Positions 51,974 to 61,981 of a stretch of DNA of 64,000 nt are shown piece by piece. How positions within the stretch are numbered: the first letter of the stretch is position 1; every line of letters begins with the position of its first letter. Origin of the DNA: Streptomyces sp. TP-A0356 (lineage in GTDB: Bacteria > Actinomycetota > Actinomycetes > Streptomycetales > Streptomycetaceae); the NCBI RefSeq assembly GCF_001417775.1, contig NZ_BBZJ01000014.1, forward strand, positions 1 through 64,000. The letters are read 5' to 3'. Both the position numbers and the translations under genes were made by a program. The notes beneath the pieces were generated by a model. That model was not told where the DNA came from. It made no database searches and saw only the letters and a list, made by a program, of their open reading frames with translations.

Positions 51974-52142
51974 GGTCCCCTCATTCCTGACGGCACATCA
52001 GATCGGCCGTCAAGGTACGCCCGGGGTCCTGCGGAGGGAAGACACAGTGCGCGCCGGATCTGTGGCGATCCGACGCGCGGGACGTGATGGGTGTGGTGAC
52101 GTACGAAGGAGGGTTCGCACCGGAGGTGACCGAAGGCGAGCG

Positions 52143-52685
52143 TTACGCGGGGGCGCCGAGCTCCGCCCACACCGTCTTGCCGCCGGCCCCGGGGGTCCGC
52201 ACGACCCCCCAGTCCAGACAGAGCCGCTGCACGATGAACATCCCGTGCCCGCCGGGGCGCCCGGCGCGGTGCGGGGTGCGCGGTGCGGGCTGGCCCGCGC
52301 CCTTGTCGGAGACCTCGATGCGCAGCACCTTGTTGTCGCACCTGATCCACAGTTCCTGAGGGCCGTCGGCGTGCAGACACGCGTTGGTGACGAGCTCGGA
52401 GACGACGAGCAGCACGTCCTCGGCGGCGGCCCGCTGGTCGGCGGTGGCGGCGGGCAGCCAGCCCCACGCGTACAGCGCCTGGCGGGTGAAGTCGCGGGCG
52501 AGCGGGACCACGCCGCTCTCGCCGTCGAAGCTCAGCCTGCGGACCTGCCGGCCGGAGGAGGGTGCCTCCTCCCCGGACGCGCCGGACGAAGCGCCCTCGG
52601 CGGACGGACCCTGCGCGGACGCTCCGGAAGCGCCGCTGGGCTCGGGGCCGCGGTCGCCCGGCGAGTAGGGCCGGGGGGTGCTCAT
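52143..52685 (-). CDS. prsI: Anti-sigma factor serine kinase (RsbW/SpoIIAB-like, PrsI type)
   Basis: The 180-residue protein has a low-complexity Ser/Gly/Pro N-terminus of about 45 residues. A GHKL ATPase domain follows: LLVVSELVTNACLHADGPQE is the N box (Glu, Asn), VSDKGAGQPAP the G1 box, and GRPGGHGMFIVQRLCLDWGV the G2 lid. RsbW-type kinases bind and inhibit a sigma factor and phosphorylate an STAS antagonist. The STAS gene is upstream on the same strand and the SigB/F/G-type sigma gene is divergent. The name follows the partner-switch system described for SigI in S. coelicolor; assignment is by synteny and family. Confidence 0.8.
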   Translation of the reverse strand: MSTPRPYSPGDRGPEPSGASGASAQGPSAEGASSGASGEEAPSSGRQVRRLSFDGESGVVPLARDFTRQALYAWGWLPAATADQRAAAEDVLLVVSELVTNACLHADGPQELWIRCDNKVLRIEVSDKGAGQPAPRTPHRAGRPGGHGMFIVQRLCLDWGVVRTPGAGGKTVWAELGAPA

Positions 52686-52882
52686 CAGCGCGTCACCTCA
52701 CCGATTCACCAGTTCACGATTCAAAGACTCAGTACGTGGGTCGACGGCGTTTCCGTCGGTTGCTGCTCGTGCCGTTCTGTGGAGACCCTTGCCGTTGCCG
52801 CTGGAGGGCGGGATGCCGACCTGTTCAGGATGTCTCCTGCCCGAGCGAACCGCTGGAACACCCATGGATTCGGCCGGAACCT

Positions 52883-52907
52883 GTGACGCGCGTAACGCGC
52901 TGGTCAC
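52883..52907. promoter_or_regulatory. Inverted repeat between the two partner-switch genes
   Basis: GTGAC-GCGCGT-A-ACGCGC-TG-GTCAC carries two nested perfect arms. It lies 34 bp past the STAS stop and upstream of the anti-sigma gene. It may be a terminator/attenuator reducing prsI relative to arsI, or an operator. Confidence 0.45.
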
Positions 52908-52940
52908 ATAGGGGCACCTGGGACGGGCCCAGCGGCCGCC

Positions 52941-53309
52941 CTACTCGGCCAGGGCGGCGTCCAGACTCTCGTGGACGGTGAAGACGGCATCCGCCCCGGT
53001 GATCTCGAAGACCCGGGCCACCACCGGCAGCATTCCGGCCAGATGCACCCCGCCGCCCGCGGCCTCGGCCTTCAGCCGGGCGGCGAGCAGAACGTTCAGC
53101 CCGGTGGAGTCGCAGAACTCCAGCCGTGAGCAGTCCACGACCAGGCGTGCGCATCCCTTCTCGAGGCAGCCCTCGAGTGGTTCACGCAACAGATCGGCGG
53201 TGTGGTGATCCAGCTCACCCGCCGGGGTCACGACAGCGCTCGCGCCCTCCTGCCGCACCTCGACCAGAAGCCGGCCCGACTGTGCGCTGCCGACCGTCCC
53301 GCGGTCCAT
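52941..53309 (-). CDS. arsI: STAS-domain anti-anti-sigma factor (ArsI type)
   Basis: ATG 53309 (MDRGTVGSAQSGRLLVEVRQ) follows GGGAGAG at good spacing and gives 122 residues; the longer frame to 53357 is not needed. The fold is a single STAS domain with the phospho-acceptor Ser in FCDSTGLNVLL, the site targeted by RsbW-type kinases. AVVTPAGELDHHTADLLREP is the typical STAS opening. Unphosphorylated, it should sequester the anti-sigma kinase and free the sigma factor. The gene order arsI-prsI, divergent from sigI, matches the S. coelicolor SigI system as I recall it. Confidence 0.82.
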   Translation of the reverse strand: MDRGTVGSAQSGRLLVEVRQEGASAVVTPAGELDHHTADLLREPLEGCLEKGCARLVVDCSRLEFCDSTGLNVLLAARLKAEAAGGGVHLAGMLPVVARVFEITGADAVFTVHESLDAALAE

Positions 53310-53557
53310 GCCGTCTCTCTCCCGACCGTCGTGGCTGTTGTGGATGCACTCGAACACTACGCCCTCCGCAGGGCTCTCGACACCCGAACAACCCTACTAA
53401 TTCGGACCTTTCGCCACACAGCGCACTTGCGGTGGGCCGACGAAAGCGGGTAGGGCTAGTGGGGACACATTTCGAAACGGCCGGCCTTGGAGGCGCCGCA
53501 CACCGCAGTGCACGTATCGGCATCGGCGGCCATATGCCGAGAACGATGGAGGACATC

Positions 53558-54466
53558 ATGTCACCCCGGCTCGACGCATCGCAGACCCAGAGGGCGACGT
53601 CGGCATTCCCCCTGGAACACCCGGACCACCACAGCACCGACACTCTCGCCCCCCACGACGGTCTGGCCGGCCTTCCGGAGATCCCCCCGTACGACGAGGT
53701 GGGGCCGGTGGACGCACGGGCCCTGTCCAGGACGCTCTTCGAACGGCTGGAGTCGCTCGAAGAAGGCACGCACGAGTACGCGTACGTCCGCAACACACTG
53801 GTCGAACTGAACCTCGCCCTGGTGAAGTTCGCCGCCTCCCGCTTCCGCTCGCGCAGCGAGCCGATGGAGGACATCGTCCAGGTCGGCACGATCGGCCTGA
53901 TCAAGGCCATCGACCGCTTCGAACTCGGTCGCGGAGTGGAGTTCCCCACGTTCGCGATGCCGACGATCGTCGGCGAGATCAAGCGCTTCTTCCGCGACAC
54001 GTCCTGGTCCGTGCGCGTCCCGCGCAGGCTGCAGGAACTCCGCCTCGACCTGGCGAAGGCCGGGGACGAACTCGCACAGCAACTCGATCGCGCCCCGACG
54101 GTCGCCGAACTGGCGGAGCGCCTGGGCATCTCGAACGACGAGGTCGTCGAGGGCATGGCGGCGTCGAACGCCTATACGGCGAGCTCCCTCGACGCCCAGC
54201 CGGAGGAGGACGACTCCGAGGGCGCGCTCGCGGATCGCATCGGCTACGAGGACAACGGGCTCGAAGGCATCGAGTACGTCGAGTCGTTGAAGCCTATGAT
54301 CGCCGAACTCCCCCCGCGCGACCGGAAGATCCTGTCGTTGCGCTTCGTCGCCAACATGACGCAGTCGGAGATCGGCGAGGAGCTGGGCATCTCCCAGATG
54401 CACGTGTCACGCCTGCTGTCCCGGACGCTGGTGCGCCTGCGGAAGGCGCTCACGGTCGAGGAGTGA
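53558..54466 (+). CDS. sigI: RNA polymerase sigma factor, SigB/SigF/SigG subfamily (SigI type)
   Basis: ATG 53558 has GGAGG five bases upstream and gives 302 residues. After a variable 60-residue N-terminus come region 2 (VKFAASRFRSRSEPMEDIVQ, VGTIGLIKAIDRFELGRGVE, PTFAMPTIVGEIKRFFRDT), region 3 (VRVPRRLQELRLDLAKAGDE) and region 4 (LPPRDRKILSLRFVANMTQSEIGEELGISQMHVSRLLSRT). This is the stress/sporulation group used in Streptomyces for osmotic and developmental responses. Activity is probably controlled by the adjacent STAS/kinase pair. A GGGTAG at 53448-53453 resembles the -10 of this sigma class and could mean autoregulation, but no good -35 is seen. A strong terminator follows. Confidence 0.9.
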   Translation: MSPRLDASQTQRATSAFPLEHPDHHSTDTLAPHDGLAGLPEIPPYDEVGPVDARALSRTLFERLESLEEGTHEYAYVRNTLVELNLALVKFAASRFRSRSEPMEDIVQVGTIGLIKAIDRFELGRGVEFPTFAMPTIVGEIKRFFRDTSWSVRVPRRLQELRLDLAKAGDELAQQLDRAPTVAELAERLGISNDEVVEGMAASNAYTASSLDAQPEEDDSEGALADRIGYEDNGLEGIEYVESLKPMIAELPPRDRKILSLRFVANMTQSEIGEELGISQMHVSRLLSRTLVRLRKALTVEE

Positions 54467-54496
54467 CGGGCGGAGCCCGCACACCGATCACCGCCC

Positions 54497-54535
54497 GCCC
54501 GGTGCGCGGCCGGACAACCCGGCCGCGCACCGGGC
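54497..54535 (+). terminator. Terminator of sigI
   Basis: A perfect 17-bp stem GCCCGGTGCGCGGCCGG / CCGGCCGCGCACCGGGC with an ACAAC loop lies 31 bp after the stop. The rest of the 310-bp gap to 54777 shows several copies of a CCGCCCCTCGGCTCC-like element (54575-54630) and no gene. Confidence 0.85.
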
Positions 54536-54776
54536 GAGTCGTGTCCGGACCCGCTGCCGCGCAGGCCTTGACACCGGCCGCCCCTCGGCTCCTTCACAGC
54601 CGCCCCTCGGCTCCCTCACAGCCGCCTCCCGGCCCACTCAGGGCCGGCGCCTCGGTTACCCGCGGGAACCCCTTTTCCCGCGATGTAACTTGCATCACTA
54701 TGGTCACCCCATACCGGCCGGTCGGTCACGGGCACGCGTATGCCCGCCGGAACCAGGGGTGCGAGGAGGCAGGAGG

Positions 54777-56324
54777 ATGGCCCGGGAGCGGAACGACGAC
54801 GAGGTCGAGTCCGAGGGCGGAATGCACAGCGCGGTGTCCGACACCCGGCTCACCGAACTGCTGCGGACCGACACGCCCACCGCGTATCCGGCCCTGCGCG
54901 AGCTGCGCACCCGGCACCGCCCCGCGGTCCACACCTACGCGCGGCTGTGCACGGTCGACGAGACCGCGGCCCGGCAGCTCACCGCGCAGGCGTTCGCGCT
55001 CGCGGCCCGCGACACCGCACGGGGCAGCGATCCGCACGGCCCCTGGCGCCATCAACTCCTGCTGCTGACCGGGCGCGTGACCGCCGCCTGGGCCACGGAC
55101 GAACGCGTCACCCGGCTCGACGCGGCCCTGCTCACGCAGCTGCGCTCGGCCGGATCCGAGGGATCCACCCCGCCGATGCTCGCCGCGTTCCAGGCGCTCC
55201 CGATCCGGGTGCAGGGCCTGGTCTGGTACGGCCTCGTCGAGCAGGAGCCGGCGGAGCGGACGGCCGGACTGCTGGGCCTGTCCCCGCAGGACGTGACGTA
55301 CGGCATCGAACCCGCGTTCCAGGCGCTGCGCCAGTCGCTCCTGAGGACCCGGCTGGCCGCCTCCGGCAATCCCCGCTGCCAGGACTTCCGGCGGTTGATC
55401 GAGGAGTCGGTGCGCCCCGACACCCCCCGCTACAGCGCCGACCTGCACGCCCACATGGCGCACTGCGGGCACTGCGCCACCGCGTACGAGGAGCTGTCGC
55501 AGCTGCGCGACGCCCCACGCGCGGCACTGGCCGAGGGGCTGCTCCCCTGGGGCGGCACGGCGTACGTCATGGGTGACGCGGACGAGTCGGCCGCGGCCGG
55601 TACGTCCCGGCTGCCGGCCTGGTGGCCGTCACGGCGCCTGGCGCTGGCCGCGACGGCCGTGGGCGTGGCGCTGGCACCGCTGCTGGTCTATCTGCTCACC
55701 TCGGGCGGTTCCGGGCCCGCGCGGGCCGCGAGCGACGTCGTCACGCCGAAGCCGCAGCCCGTGGTGACGGTGACGGCGACGGTGTCGCTGACGCCGTCCC
55801 CCACACCCACCCCGTCGCCGACCACGCAGTCGCCGAGCCCGACGCCGACTCCCCCGCCCTCCCCGACGACGCGGTCACCGTCCCCGAGACCCAGGCCGAA
55901 GCCTCCGGCTCCGCACCCGCCGAACGGCACGTACGCCCAGGTGGTGAACGTCGCCTCGGGCCTGTGCCTGGACATCCGCGACGGCGTCATCGACAAGGGC
56001 ACGGACGTCATCACGGCGCCCTGCACCTCGTCCGACACCCAGCGCTGGCGCGTGGACACCTCTCGCGACGTCCTGCAGTCGTCCGCCGACCCCGACTACT
56101 GCCTGGACAGCCGCGGCGCCACCTACCGGGGCGTCGGCATCTGGGAGTGTTCCTCGGTCGACGGCCCCAACGGCCAGAACCTGCGCTTCACGGTCGACTC
56201 CCGCGGCGTCATCCGCCCGGAGATCGCCCCGGACCACGCGGTGACCGCCTACGGCGGCGACACGGTGTTCCTGATCCCGGACCAGGGCGCCGACCAACAG
56301 CGGTGGCGGGCAGGCGCCTCCTAG
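54777..56324 (+). CDS. Sigma-like / zinc-finger / transmembrane / ricin-lectin fusion protein
   Basis: ATG 54777 lies just after GAGGAGGCAGGAGG and gives 515 residues. Residues 20-195 look like a degenerate ECF sigma factor (TYARLCTVDETAARQLTAQA; PIRVQGLVWYGLVEQEPAER, TAGLLGLSPQDVTYGIEPAF). Residues 210-240 contain HMAHCGHCATAYEEL, the H-x3-C-x2-C of ZAS anti-sigma domains. A membrane helix follows (LALAATAVGVALAPLLVYLL, about 278-298), then a Pro/Ser/Thr stalk of about 85 residues. A C-terminal ricin-type beta-trefoil has VVNVASGLCLDIRDGVIDKG and QRWRVDTSRD. It may sense a carbohydrate outside the membrane. The sigma part lacks a clear promoter-binding region 2.4. Confidence 0.82.
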   Translation: MARERNDDEVESEGGMHSAVSDTRLTELLRTDTPTAYPALRELRTRHRPAVHTYARLCTVDETAARQLTAQAFALAARDTARGSDPHGPWRHQLLLLTGRVTAAWATDERVTRLDAALLTQLRSAGSEGSTPPMLAAFQALPIRVQGLVWYGLVEQEPAERTAGLLGLSPQDVTYGIEPAFQALRQSLLRTRLAASGNPRCQDFRRLIEESVRPDTPRYSADLHAHMAHCGHCATAYEELSQLRDAPRAALAEGLLPWGGTAYVMGDADESAAAGTSRLPAWWPSRRLALAATAVGVALAPLLVYLLTSGGSGPARAASDVVTPKPQPVVTVTATVSLTPSPTPTPSPTTQSPSPTPTPPPSPTTRSPSPRPRPKPPAPHPPNGTYAQVVNVASGLCLDIRDGVIDKGTDVITAPCTSSDTQRWRVDTSRDVLQSSADPDYCLDSRGATYRGVGIWECSSVDGPNGQNLRFTVDSRGVIRPEIAPDHAVTAYGGDTVFLIPDQGADQQRWRAGAS

Positions 56325-56342
56325 TGCTGCGACCGGAAAGGT

Positions 56343-57518
56343 TCACCGGCTCGCCTTGCGGCCCCGCCGCCACACCTCCGACACCAGGGGCACCCCCGGC
56401 CGGTACGCCAGGTGGACATGGCTCGGGGCGTCGAGGATCGCCAGGTCCGCGTACGCGCCCGGGGTGAGGCGGCCGATGTCCGTGCGGCGCAGGGCCTGGG
56501 CCCCGCCCGCGGTGGCCGACCACACCGCCTCGTCAGGGGTCATGCCCATGTCCCGTACGGCGAGCGCGACGCAGAACGGCACGGAGGACGTGAAGGACGA
56601 ACCCGGGTTGCAGTCCGTCGACAGAGCCACCGTCACGCCCGCGTCCAGAAGGCGCCGGGCGTCGGGCCACTCGGCACGCGTCGAGAACTCGGCGCCGGGC
56701 AGCAGCGTGGCGACCGTACGGCTGTGCGCGAGCGCGTCCACGTCGGCGTCCGTCAGATGCGTGCAGTGGTCGGCGCTGGCCGCGTCGAGTTCGACGGCGA
56801 GCTGTACGCCCGGGCCGTAGGACAGCTGGTTGGCGTGGATGCGCGGGTGCAGGCCCCTGGCCTTGCCCGCGGTCAGGATCGCGCGGGCCTGGTCGCCGTC
56901 GAAGGCGCCCTTCTCGCAGAAGACGTCGATCCACCGGGCGTACGGCGCACAGGCGTCGAGCATCTCCCCGGTGACCAGGGCCACGTACGCGGCGGGGTCG
57001 CCGGCGTAGTCCGGGGAGACGATGTGGGCGCCCAGATAGGTGACCTCCTCCGTGTGCGCAGAGGCGATGCGCAGGGCGCGGGCCTCGTCCTCGACCGTGA
57101 GGCCGTAGCCGGACTTGGTCTCGAAGGTGGTGGTGCCCTGGCGGAGGGCCTCGTCCAGATAGCGGACGAGGTTGGCCTCCAGCTCCGCGTCCGTCGCGGC
57201 CCGTGTCGCCGCCACGGTCGTGCGGATGCCGCCCGCCGAGTAGCCGCGGCCGGACATACGGGCGTTGAACTCCTGGGTGCGGTCGCCCGCGAAGACGAGG
57301 TGCGAGTGGGAGTCCACGAAGCCCGGGATCACGGCCCGGCCGCCGGCGTCGACCCGGTTGTCAGTGGCGGGTGCTTTCCTGGATTCACCGGTCCACGCGA
57401 CGCGGTCGCCGTCGATGACGACGGCCGCGTCCTGGACCAGACCGAGAGGGGAGTTGTCACCGAGGGAGGGGTCGTTGGTGACCAGGCTGGCGATGTTGGT
57501 GATGACCGTGCTGCTCAT
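56343..57518 (-). CDS. hutI: Imidazolonepropionase
   Basis: This enzyme hydrolyses 4-imidazolone-5-propanoate to N-formimino-L-glutamate, the third step of histidine breakdown. ATG 57518 follows GAGGAA and gives 391 residues. The amidohydrolase metal site is [20 protein letters not shown] (His-x-His). [20 protein letters not shown] is a HutI signature, and [20 protein letters not shown] and [20 protein letters not shown] hold further ligands. It is the last gene of the minus-strand hut operon, 35 bp after hutF. Confidence 0.95.
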   Translation of the reverse strand: MSSTVITNIASLVTNDPSLGDNSPLGLVQDAAVVIDGDRVAWTGESRKAPATDNRVDAGGRAVIPGFVDSHSHLVFAGDRTQEFNARMSGRGYSAGGIRTTVAATRAATDAELEANLVRYLDEALRQGTTTFETKSGYGLTVEDEARALRIASAHTEEVTYLGAHIVSPDYAGDPAAYVALVTGEMLDACAPYARWIDVFCEKGAFDGDQARAILTAGKARGLHPRIHANQLSYGPGVQLAVELDAASADHCTHLTDADVDALAHSRTVATLLPGAEFSTRAEWPDARRLLDAGVTVALSTDCNPGSSFTSSVPFCVALAVRDMGMTPDEAVWSATAGGAQALRRTDIGRLTPGAYADLAILDAPSHVHLAYRPGVPLVSEVWRRGRKASR

Positions 57519-57553
57519 GGGTTCCTCGTGGGTGGCCGGTCCGGTGGTGGGCG

Positions 57554-58894
57554 TCAGGCGCGCAGGGCTTCGACGGCGTCCGCCAGCGCCCGCGGGACAT
57601 CCGGTACGAGTGTGTGCGCCCCGTCGCGTACGACGTGCCGACCGCCCACGACCGTATGGCGCACATCCGCTGCCGTCGCGGCGAATACGGCCGTCTCGGC
57701 GCCCAGCCGCGGCAGCGGCCCCGCGGTCCTGACCGAGTCGAGCGCGATCGTCGTGAAGTCGGCGAGCGCACCGGGTTCCAGGGCGCCCGCGTCCGCCCAG
57801 CCGAGCGCCGCGTGACCGTCGGCGGAGGCCGCGCGCAGCAGGGCCGCCGCCGTCCAGTGGCCGCGCGTGCGAGTGCGCAACCGCTCGTTCAGCTCCATGG
57901 CGCGCGCCTCTTCGAGGAGGTCGATGACGGCGTGGCTGTCGGAGCCGAGACTCAGCCGGGAGCCGGCGGCCCCCAGGGCCACGGCCGGGCCGATGCCGTC
58001 GGCGAGGTCCCGCTCCGTGGTCGGGCACATGCAGGTGCCGGTGGACGTGGCGCCGATCAGCGCGATGTCCTCGTCCGTGAGGTGCGTGTTGTGGACTCCG
58101 GTGGTGCGCGGCCCGAGGACGCCGTGATCGGCGAGGAGGCGGGTCGGGGTGCAGCCGTGCGCCTCCTGGCAGGCGTTGTTCTCCGCCGTCTGCTCGGACA
58201 GGTGCACATGGAGCGGGGCCCGCCGCTCCTCGGCCCAGCGCGCCACCGTCGCCAGCTGCCCGGCCGGCACCGCCCGCACGGAGTGGACGGCCGCACCGAT
58301 CCGTGCGTGATCCCGTTCCTTGAGAAGTGAACAGCGTTCCGCCCAGGCCTCCGCGGTGCCGTCGGAGAAGCGGAGCTGGTGGCGGTTGGGCGGCTGTCCG
58401 AAGCCGGAGGACAGATAGGCGGTGTCGAGGAGGGTGATGCGGATACCGGCCTCGGCGGCGGCGTCGATCAGGGCCTCGCCCATGGCGTTGGGGTCGGCGT
58501 ACGGGGTGCCGCCGGGGGTGTGGTGCACATAGTGGAACTCACCGACGGCCGTGACCCCGGCCAGCGCCATCTCCGCGTACACGGCACGGGCGAGCGCGTG
58601 GTACGTCTCGGGCGTGAGCCTGTCGGCGAACGCGTACATGACCTCGCGCCAGGTCCAGAAGGTGCCGGAGCCGACCTGGACCGTACCGCGCAGGGCGCGG
58701 TGGAAGGCGTGCGAGTGGGCGTCGGCGAGTCCGGGGAGGGTGAGTCCGCGCAGGACCTCGGCGCCGGGCGGGGGCGCGTCGACGCCCGTACGGACGGCGG
58801 TGATGCGACCGTCCTGCACATCCAGGGCGACGCCCGGTTCGACGGCGGGGTCGAGCCAGGCGTGCTCCAGCCAGTACGTCCGCGTCACCTGCAC
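57554..58894 (-). CDS. hutF: Formimidoylglutamate deiminase
   Basis: HutF removes ammonia from N-formimino-L-glutamate, giving N-formyl-L-glutamate, the route used when HutG (formiminoglutamase) is absent. The 446-residue amidohydrolase has [20 protein letters not shown] (metal His residues), [20 protein letters not shown] and [20 protein letters not shown]. Two GTG starts are possible: 58894 (preceded by GGAAGGG) and 58888, which would overlap the previous stop by exactly 4 bp. Either way it is coupled to the M20 hydrolase gene. Confidence 0.93.
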   Translation of the reverse strand: MQVTRTYWLEHAWLDPAVEPGVALDVQDGRITAVRTGVDAPPPGAEVLRGLTLPGLADAHSHAFHRALRGTVQVGSGTFWTWREVMYAFADRLTPETYHALARAVYAEMALAGVTAVGEFHYVHHTPGGTPYADPNAMGEALIDAAAEAGIRITLLDTAYLSSGFGQPPNRHQLRFSDGTAEAWAERCSLLKERDHARIGAAVHSVRAVPAGQLATVARWAEERRAPLHVHLSEQTAENNACQEAHGCTPTRLLADHGVLGPRTTGVHNTHLTDEDIALIGATSTGTCMCPTTERDLADGIGPAVALGAAGSRLSLGSDSHAVIDLLEEARAMELNERLRTRTRGHWTAAALLRAASADGHAALGWADAGALEPGALADFTTIALDSVRTAGPLPRLGAETAVFAATAADVRHTVVGGRHVVRDGAHTLVPDVPRALADAVEALRA

Positions 58895-60174
58895 ACCAGC
58901 CCTTCCAGTACGTCGGCGAGTGCGGCCACCCCGGCCAGGCAGTCGTCCTCGGCGGCGTACTCGGCCGGGGAGTGCGAGACGCCCGTGGGGTTGCGCACGA
59001 ACAGCATGGCGGTCGGGATGCTCCCGGAGAGGATTCCTGCGTCGTGTCCCGCCCCCGTGCCCAGGACGGGCACGGACAGTCCGGAGTCCTCGTCCTCGCC
59101 GAGGATGCGGGCGAGTTCGTCGCGCAGGGCGTGGTCGAACTCGACGACGGGGGTGAACGACTCACGGACGACGTCGAGGTCGACGCCGTGCCGGTCCGCG
59201 TACTCGCGGGCCGCCTTCTCGATACCGCTGACGACGGTGTCGAGGCTGTTCTGGTCGGCGGCGCGGGAGTCGAGCCAGCCGCGTACGAGGGAGGGGATGG
59301 CGTTGACGCCGTTGGGCTCGACGGCGATCTTGCCGAAGGTGGCGACGGCGCCGGCGAGTTCGGCCTCGCGGCGGGCGGCGAGGACCGTCTCGGCGTACGA
59401 GAGCATGGGGTCCCGGCGGTCGACGAGCCGTGTCGTCCCCGCGTGGTTGGCCTCGCCCCGGAAGTCGAACCGCCACCGCCCGTGCGGCCAGATGGCGCTG
59501 GCGACGCCGACGCGGTCGCCACTCAGGTCGAGGGCCCGTCCCTGTTCGACGTGCAGTTCGACGAACGCGCCGATCCGGGCGAGCCGCTCCGGATCAGGCC
59601 CGATGGCGTCGGGGTCGTACCCGGCGGCCTCCATGGCCTGCGGCAGTGTGACGCCGTCGCCGTCGGTCAGCCGGTGCGCCTGCTCGCGGGTGAGCTGCCC
59701 GGCGGTCAGCCGCGACCCGACACAGGCGAGCCCGAACCGGGCGCCCTCCTCGTCGCCGAAGTTGACGAGGGCGAACGGCTTGCGGAACTCGGCACCCCGC
59801 GCACGGAGTTCGTCGAGGGCGGCGAAGGAGGACACGACGCCGAGGGGCCCGTCGAAGGCGCCGCCGTCCGGGACCGAGTCCAGATGGGACCCGGTGACGA
59901 CTGCGTCACCCCGCGCGGGATCCCCGAGCCAGGCCCACTGGTTCCCGTTCCGGTCGACCTCGTACGCCAGCCCGCGGCCGCGGGCCTGCTCCTCGAACCA
60001 GGCCCGGCACTCGGCGTCGGCACCGGTCCAGGCGAACCGGCGGTATCCGCCGGAGCCGGGGTACCGCCCGATGGGGAGGAGGTCCCGCCACATCTCCTGG
60101 AAGGAGACGGACGGCGACGGGGCACCGGCCCCCGTGGGAGGGGTGCCGCCCGGTTCACCTCGCTGAGGGCTCAC
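58885..60174 (-). CDS. M20-family amidohydrolase annotated as allantoate amidohydrolase; candidate N-formylglutamate deformylase
   Basis: The 429-residue protein matches the AllC/hydantoinase/carbamoylase branch of M20 peptidases. It has [20 protein letters not shown] (His-x-Asp metal site), [20 protein letters not shown] (Glu-Glu), [39 protein letters not shown] and [23 protein letters not shown] 60174 overlaps the hutU stop by 4 bp and the gene runs into hutF. No allantoin genes are nearby. The hut pathway drawn by its neighbours lacks the enzyme that removes formate from N-formylglutamate, so that activity is a plausible alternative to allantoate hydrolysis. Confidence 0.9.
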   Translation of the reverse strand: MSPQRGEPGGTPPTGAGAPSPSVSFQEMWRDLLPIGRYPGSGGYRRFAWTGADAECRAWFEEQARGRGLAYEVDRNGNQWAWLGDPARGDAVVTGSHLDSVPDGGAFDGPLGVVSSFAALDELRARGAEFRKPFALVNFGDEEGARFGLACVGSRLTAGQLTREQAHRLTDGDGVTLPQAMEAAGYDPDAIGPDPERLARIGAFVELHVEQGRALDLSGDRVGVASAIWPHGRWRFDFRGEANHAGTTRLVDRRDPMLSYAETVLAARREAELAGAVATFGKIAVEPNGVNAIPSLVRGWLDSRAADQNSLDTVVSGIEKAAREYADRHGVDLDVVRESFTPVVEFDHALRDELARILGEDEDSGLSVPVLGTGAGHDAGILSGSIPTAMLFVRNPTGVSHSPAEYAAEDDCLAGVAALADVLEGLVCR

Positions 60175-61835
60175 GCGTCGTCACCTTCACGCATGGGAAC
60201 CCGCACACCCCGCTCCCCGGCCACGGACTCCGCGATGTCGTACCCGGCGTCGACATGCCGGATGACGCCCATCCCGGGGTCGTTGGTGAGGACCCGGCGG
60301 ATCTTCTCGCCGCTCAGCTTCGTGCCGTCGGCCACCGTCACCTGGCCCGCGTGGATCGACCGGCCCATGCCGACTCCGCCGCCGTGGTGAATGGAGACCC
60401 AGGACGCGCCCGACGCCACGTTCACCATGGCATTGAGCAGCGGCCAGTCCGCGATCGCGTCCGAGCCGTCGAGCATCGCCTCGGTCTCGCGGTAAGGCGA
60501 GGCGACGGACCCGCAGTCGAGGTGGTCGCGGCCGATCACGAGGGGTGCGGTCAGCTCACCGCTCGCCACCATGTCGTTGAACCGCTCACCGGCCTTGTCA
60601 CGCTCGCCGTAGCCGAGCCAGCAGATACGGGCGGGCAGGCCCTGGAAGTGGACGCGCTCGCCGGCCATCTTGATCCACCGCGCGAGGGACTCGTTCTCGG
60701 GGAAGAGGTCGAGGATCGCCTGGTCGGTCCGCGCGATGTCGGCCGGGTCGCCGGACAGCGCCGCCCAGCGGAAGGGGCCCTTGCCCTCGCAGAACAGCGG
60801 CCGGATGTAGGCGGGCACGAAACCGGGGAACGCGAACGCCCGGTCGTATCCGGCGAGCTGGGCCTCGCCGCGGATGGAGTTGCCGTAGTCGAAGACCTCC
60901 GCACCGGCGTCCAGGAAGCCGACCATCGCCTCCACGTGCCGGGCCATCGACTCGCGGGCGCGGGTGGTGAAGCCGGCCGGGTCCTTGGTGGCGTAGGAGG
61001 CCATGTCCTCGAAGGCGACACCGATCGGCAGGTACGACAGCGGGTCGTGGGCCGAGGTCTGGTCGGTGACGATGTCGATGGGGGCGCTCATGGCGAGGAG
61101 CTGCGGGACGAGCTCCGCGGCGTTGCCGAGGACGCCGATGGAGAGCGGCTTGCGCTGGTCGCGCGCCTCCACGGCCAGCTGGAGGGCGTGCTCCAGGGAG
61201 TCTGCCTTCACATCCAGGTACCGGTGCTCGATACGGCGCTCGATGGCGCGCGGGTCGCAGTCGATACAGATCGCGACGCCGTCGTTCATCGTGACGGCGA
61301 GCGGCTGGGCACCGCCCATGCCGCCGAGCCCGGCGGTGAGCGTGATGGTTCCGGCCAGCGAGCCGCCGAACTTCTTCGCGGCGACCGCGGCGAACGTCTC
61401 GTAGGTGCCCTGGAGGATGCCCTGTGTGCCGATGTAGATCCACGAACCGGCGGTCATCTGCCCGTACATGGTCAGCCCGAGGGCCTCCAGACGGCGGAAC
61501 TCCTCCCAGTTGGCCCAGTCGCCGACCAGATTGGAGTTGGCGATCAGGACGCGCGGCGCCCACTCGTGGGTCTGCATGACGCCCACGGGCCGGCCGGACT
61601 GGACGAGCATCGTCTCGTCCTGCTTCAGGGTCCTGAGCGTGCGGACCATCGCGTCGAAGGAGCGCCAGTCACGCGCGGCCTTGCCGGTGCCGCCGTAGAC
61701 GACGAGCTTGTCGGGGTGCTCGGCGACCTCGGGGTCGAGGTTGTTCTGCAGCATCCGCAGGGCGGCCTCCTGCTGCCATCCCAGGGCGCTCAGTTCCGTG
61801 CCGCGCGGCGCTCGGACGGGGCGGGGTCCTGACAT
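60171..61835 (-). CDS. hutU: Urocanate hydratase
   Basis: Urocanase adds water to urocanate, giving 4-imidazolone-5-propanoate, using tightly bound NAD+ as electrophile. ATG 61835 ([20 protein letters not shown]) has AGGAGG 7 nt upstream and gives 554 residues, the usual size. Visible hallmarks are [70 protein letters not shown] (NAD loop) and the C-terminal [20 protein letters not shown]. First gene of the operon hutU, M20 hydrolase, hutF, hutI. hutH is not in the window. Confidence 0.97.
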   Translation of the reverse strand: MSGPRPVRAPRGTELSALGWQQEAALRMLQNNLDPEVAEHPDKLVVYGGTGKAARDWRSFDAMVRTLRTLKQDETMLVQSGRPVGVMQTHEWAPRVLIANSNLVGDWANWEEFRRLEALGLTMYGQMTAGSWIYIGTQGILQGTYETFAAVAAKKFGGSLAGTITLTAGLGGMGGAQPLAVTMNDGVAICIDCDPRAIERRIEHRYLDVKADSLEHALQLAVEARDQRKPLSIGVLGNAAELVPQLLAMSAPIDIVTDQTSAHDPLSYLPIGVAFEDMASYATKDPAGFTTRARESMARHVEAMVGFLDAGAEVFDYGNSIRGEAQLAGYDRAFAFPGFVPAYIRPLFCEGKGPFRWAALSGDPADIARTDQAILDLFPENESLARWIKMAGERVHFQGLPARICWLGYGERDKAGERFNDMVASGELTAPLVIGRDHLDCGSVASPYRETEAMLDGSDAIADWPLLNAMVNVASGASWVSIHHGGGVGMGRSIHAGQVTVADGTKLSGEKIRRVLTNDPGMGVIRHVDAGYDIAESVAGERGVRVPMREGDDA

Positions 61836-61904
61836 GCTCTGCCTCCTGGTGGACGGCCGCACGCGGCCGGGGGGCGCGCGGGGACTGTTGCAGCGGATAT
61901 TCAC

Positions 61905-61933
61905 ATCCTGACCGTCTGAATAGAGCTAGTCAA
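61905..61933 (-). promoter_or_regulatory. hut operon promoter
   Basis: On the minus strand TTGACT (61928-61933) and CAGGAT (61905-61910) are 17 bp apart, predicting a start near 61898 and a leader of about 63 nt. TGAC and GTCA segments flank the spacer, a possible repressor site shared with the divergent gene. Confidence 0.5.
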
Positions 61934-61981
61934 TACGTTCGTGCGCCAGCGGGTCGACGGCCGGGATGTTTGGCTGGAGGT

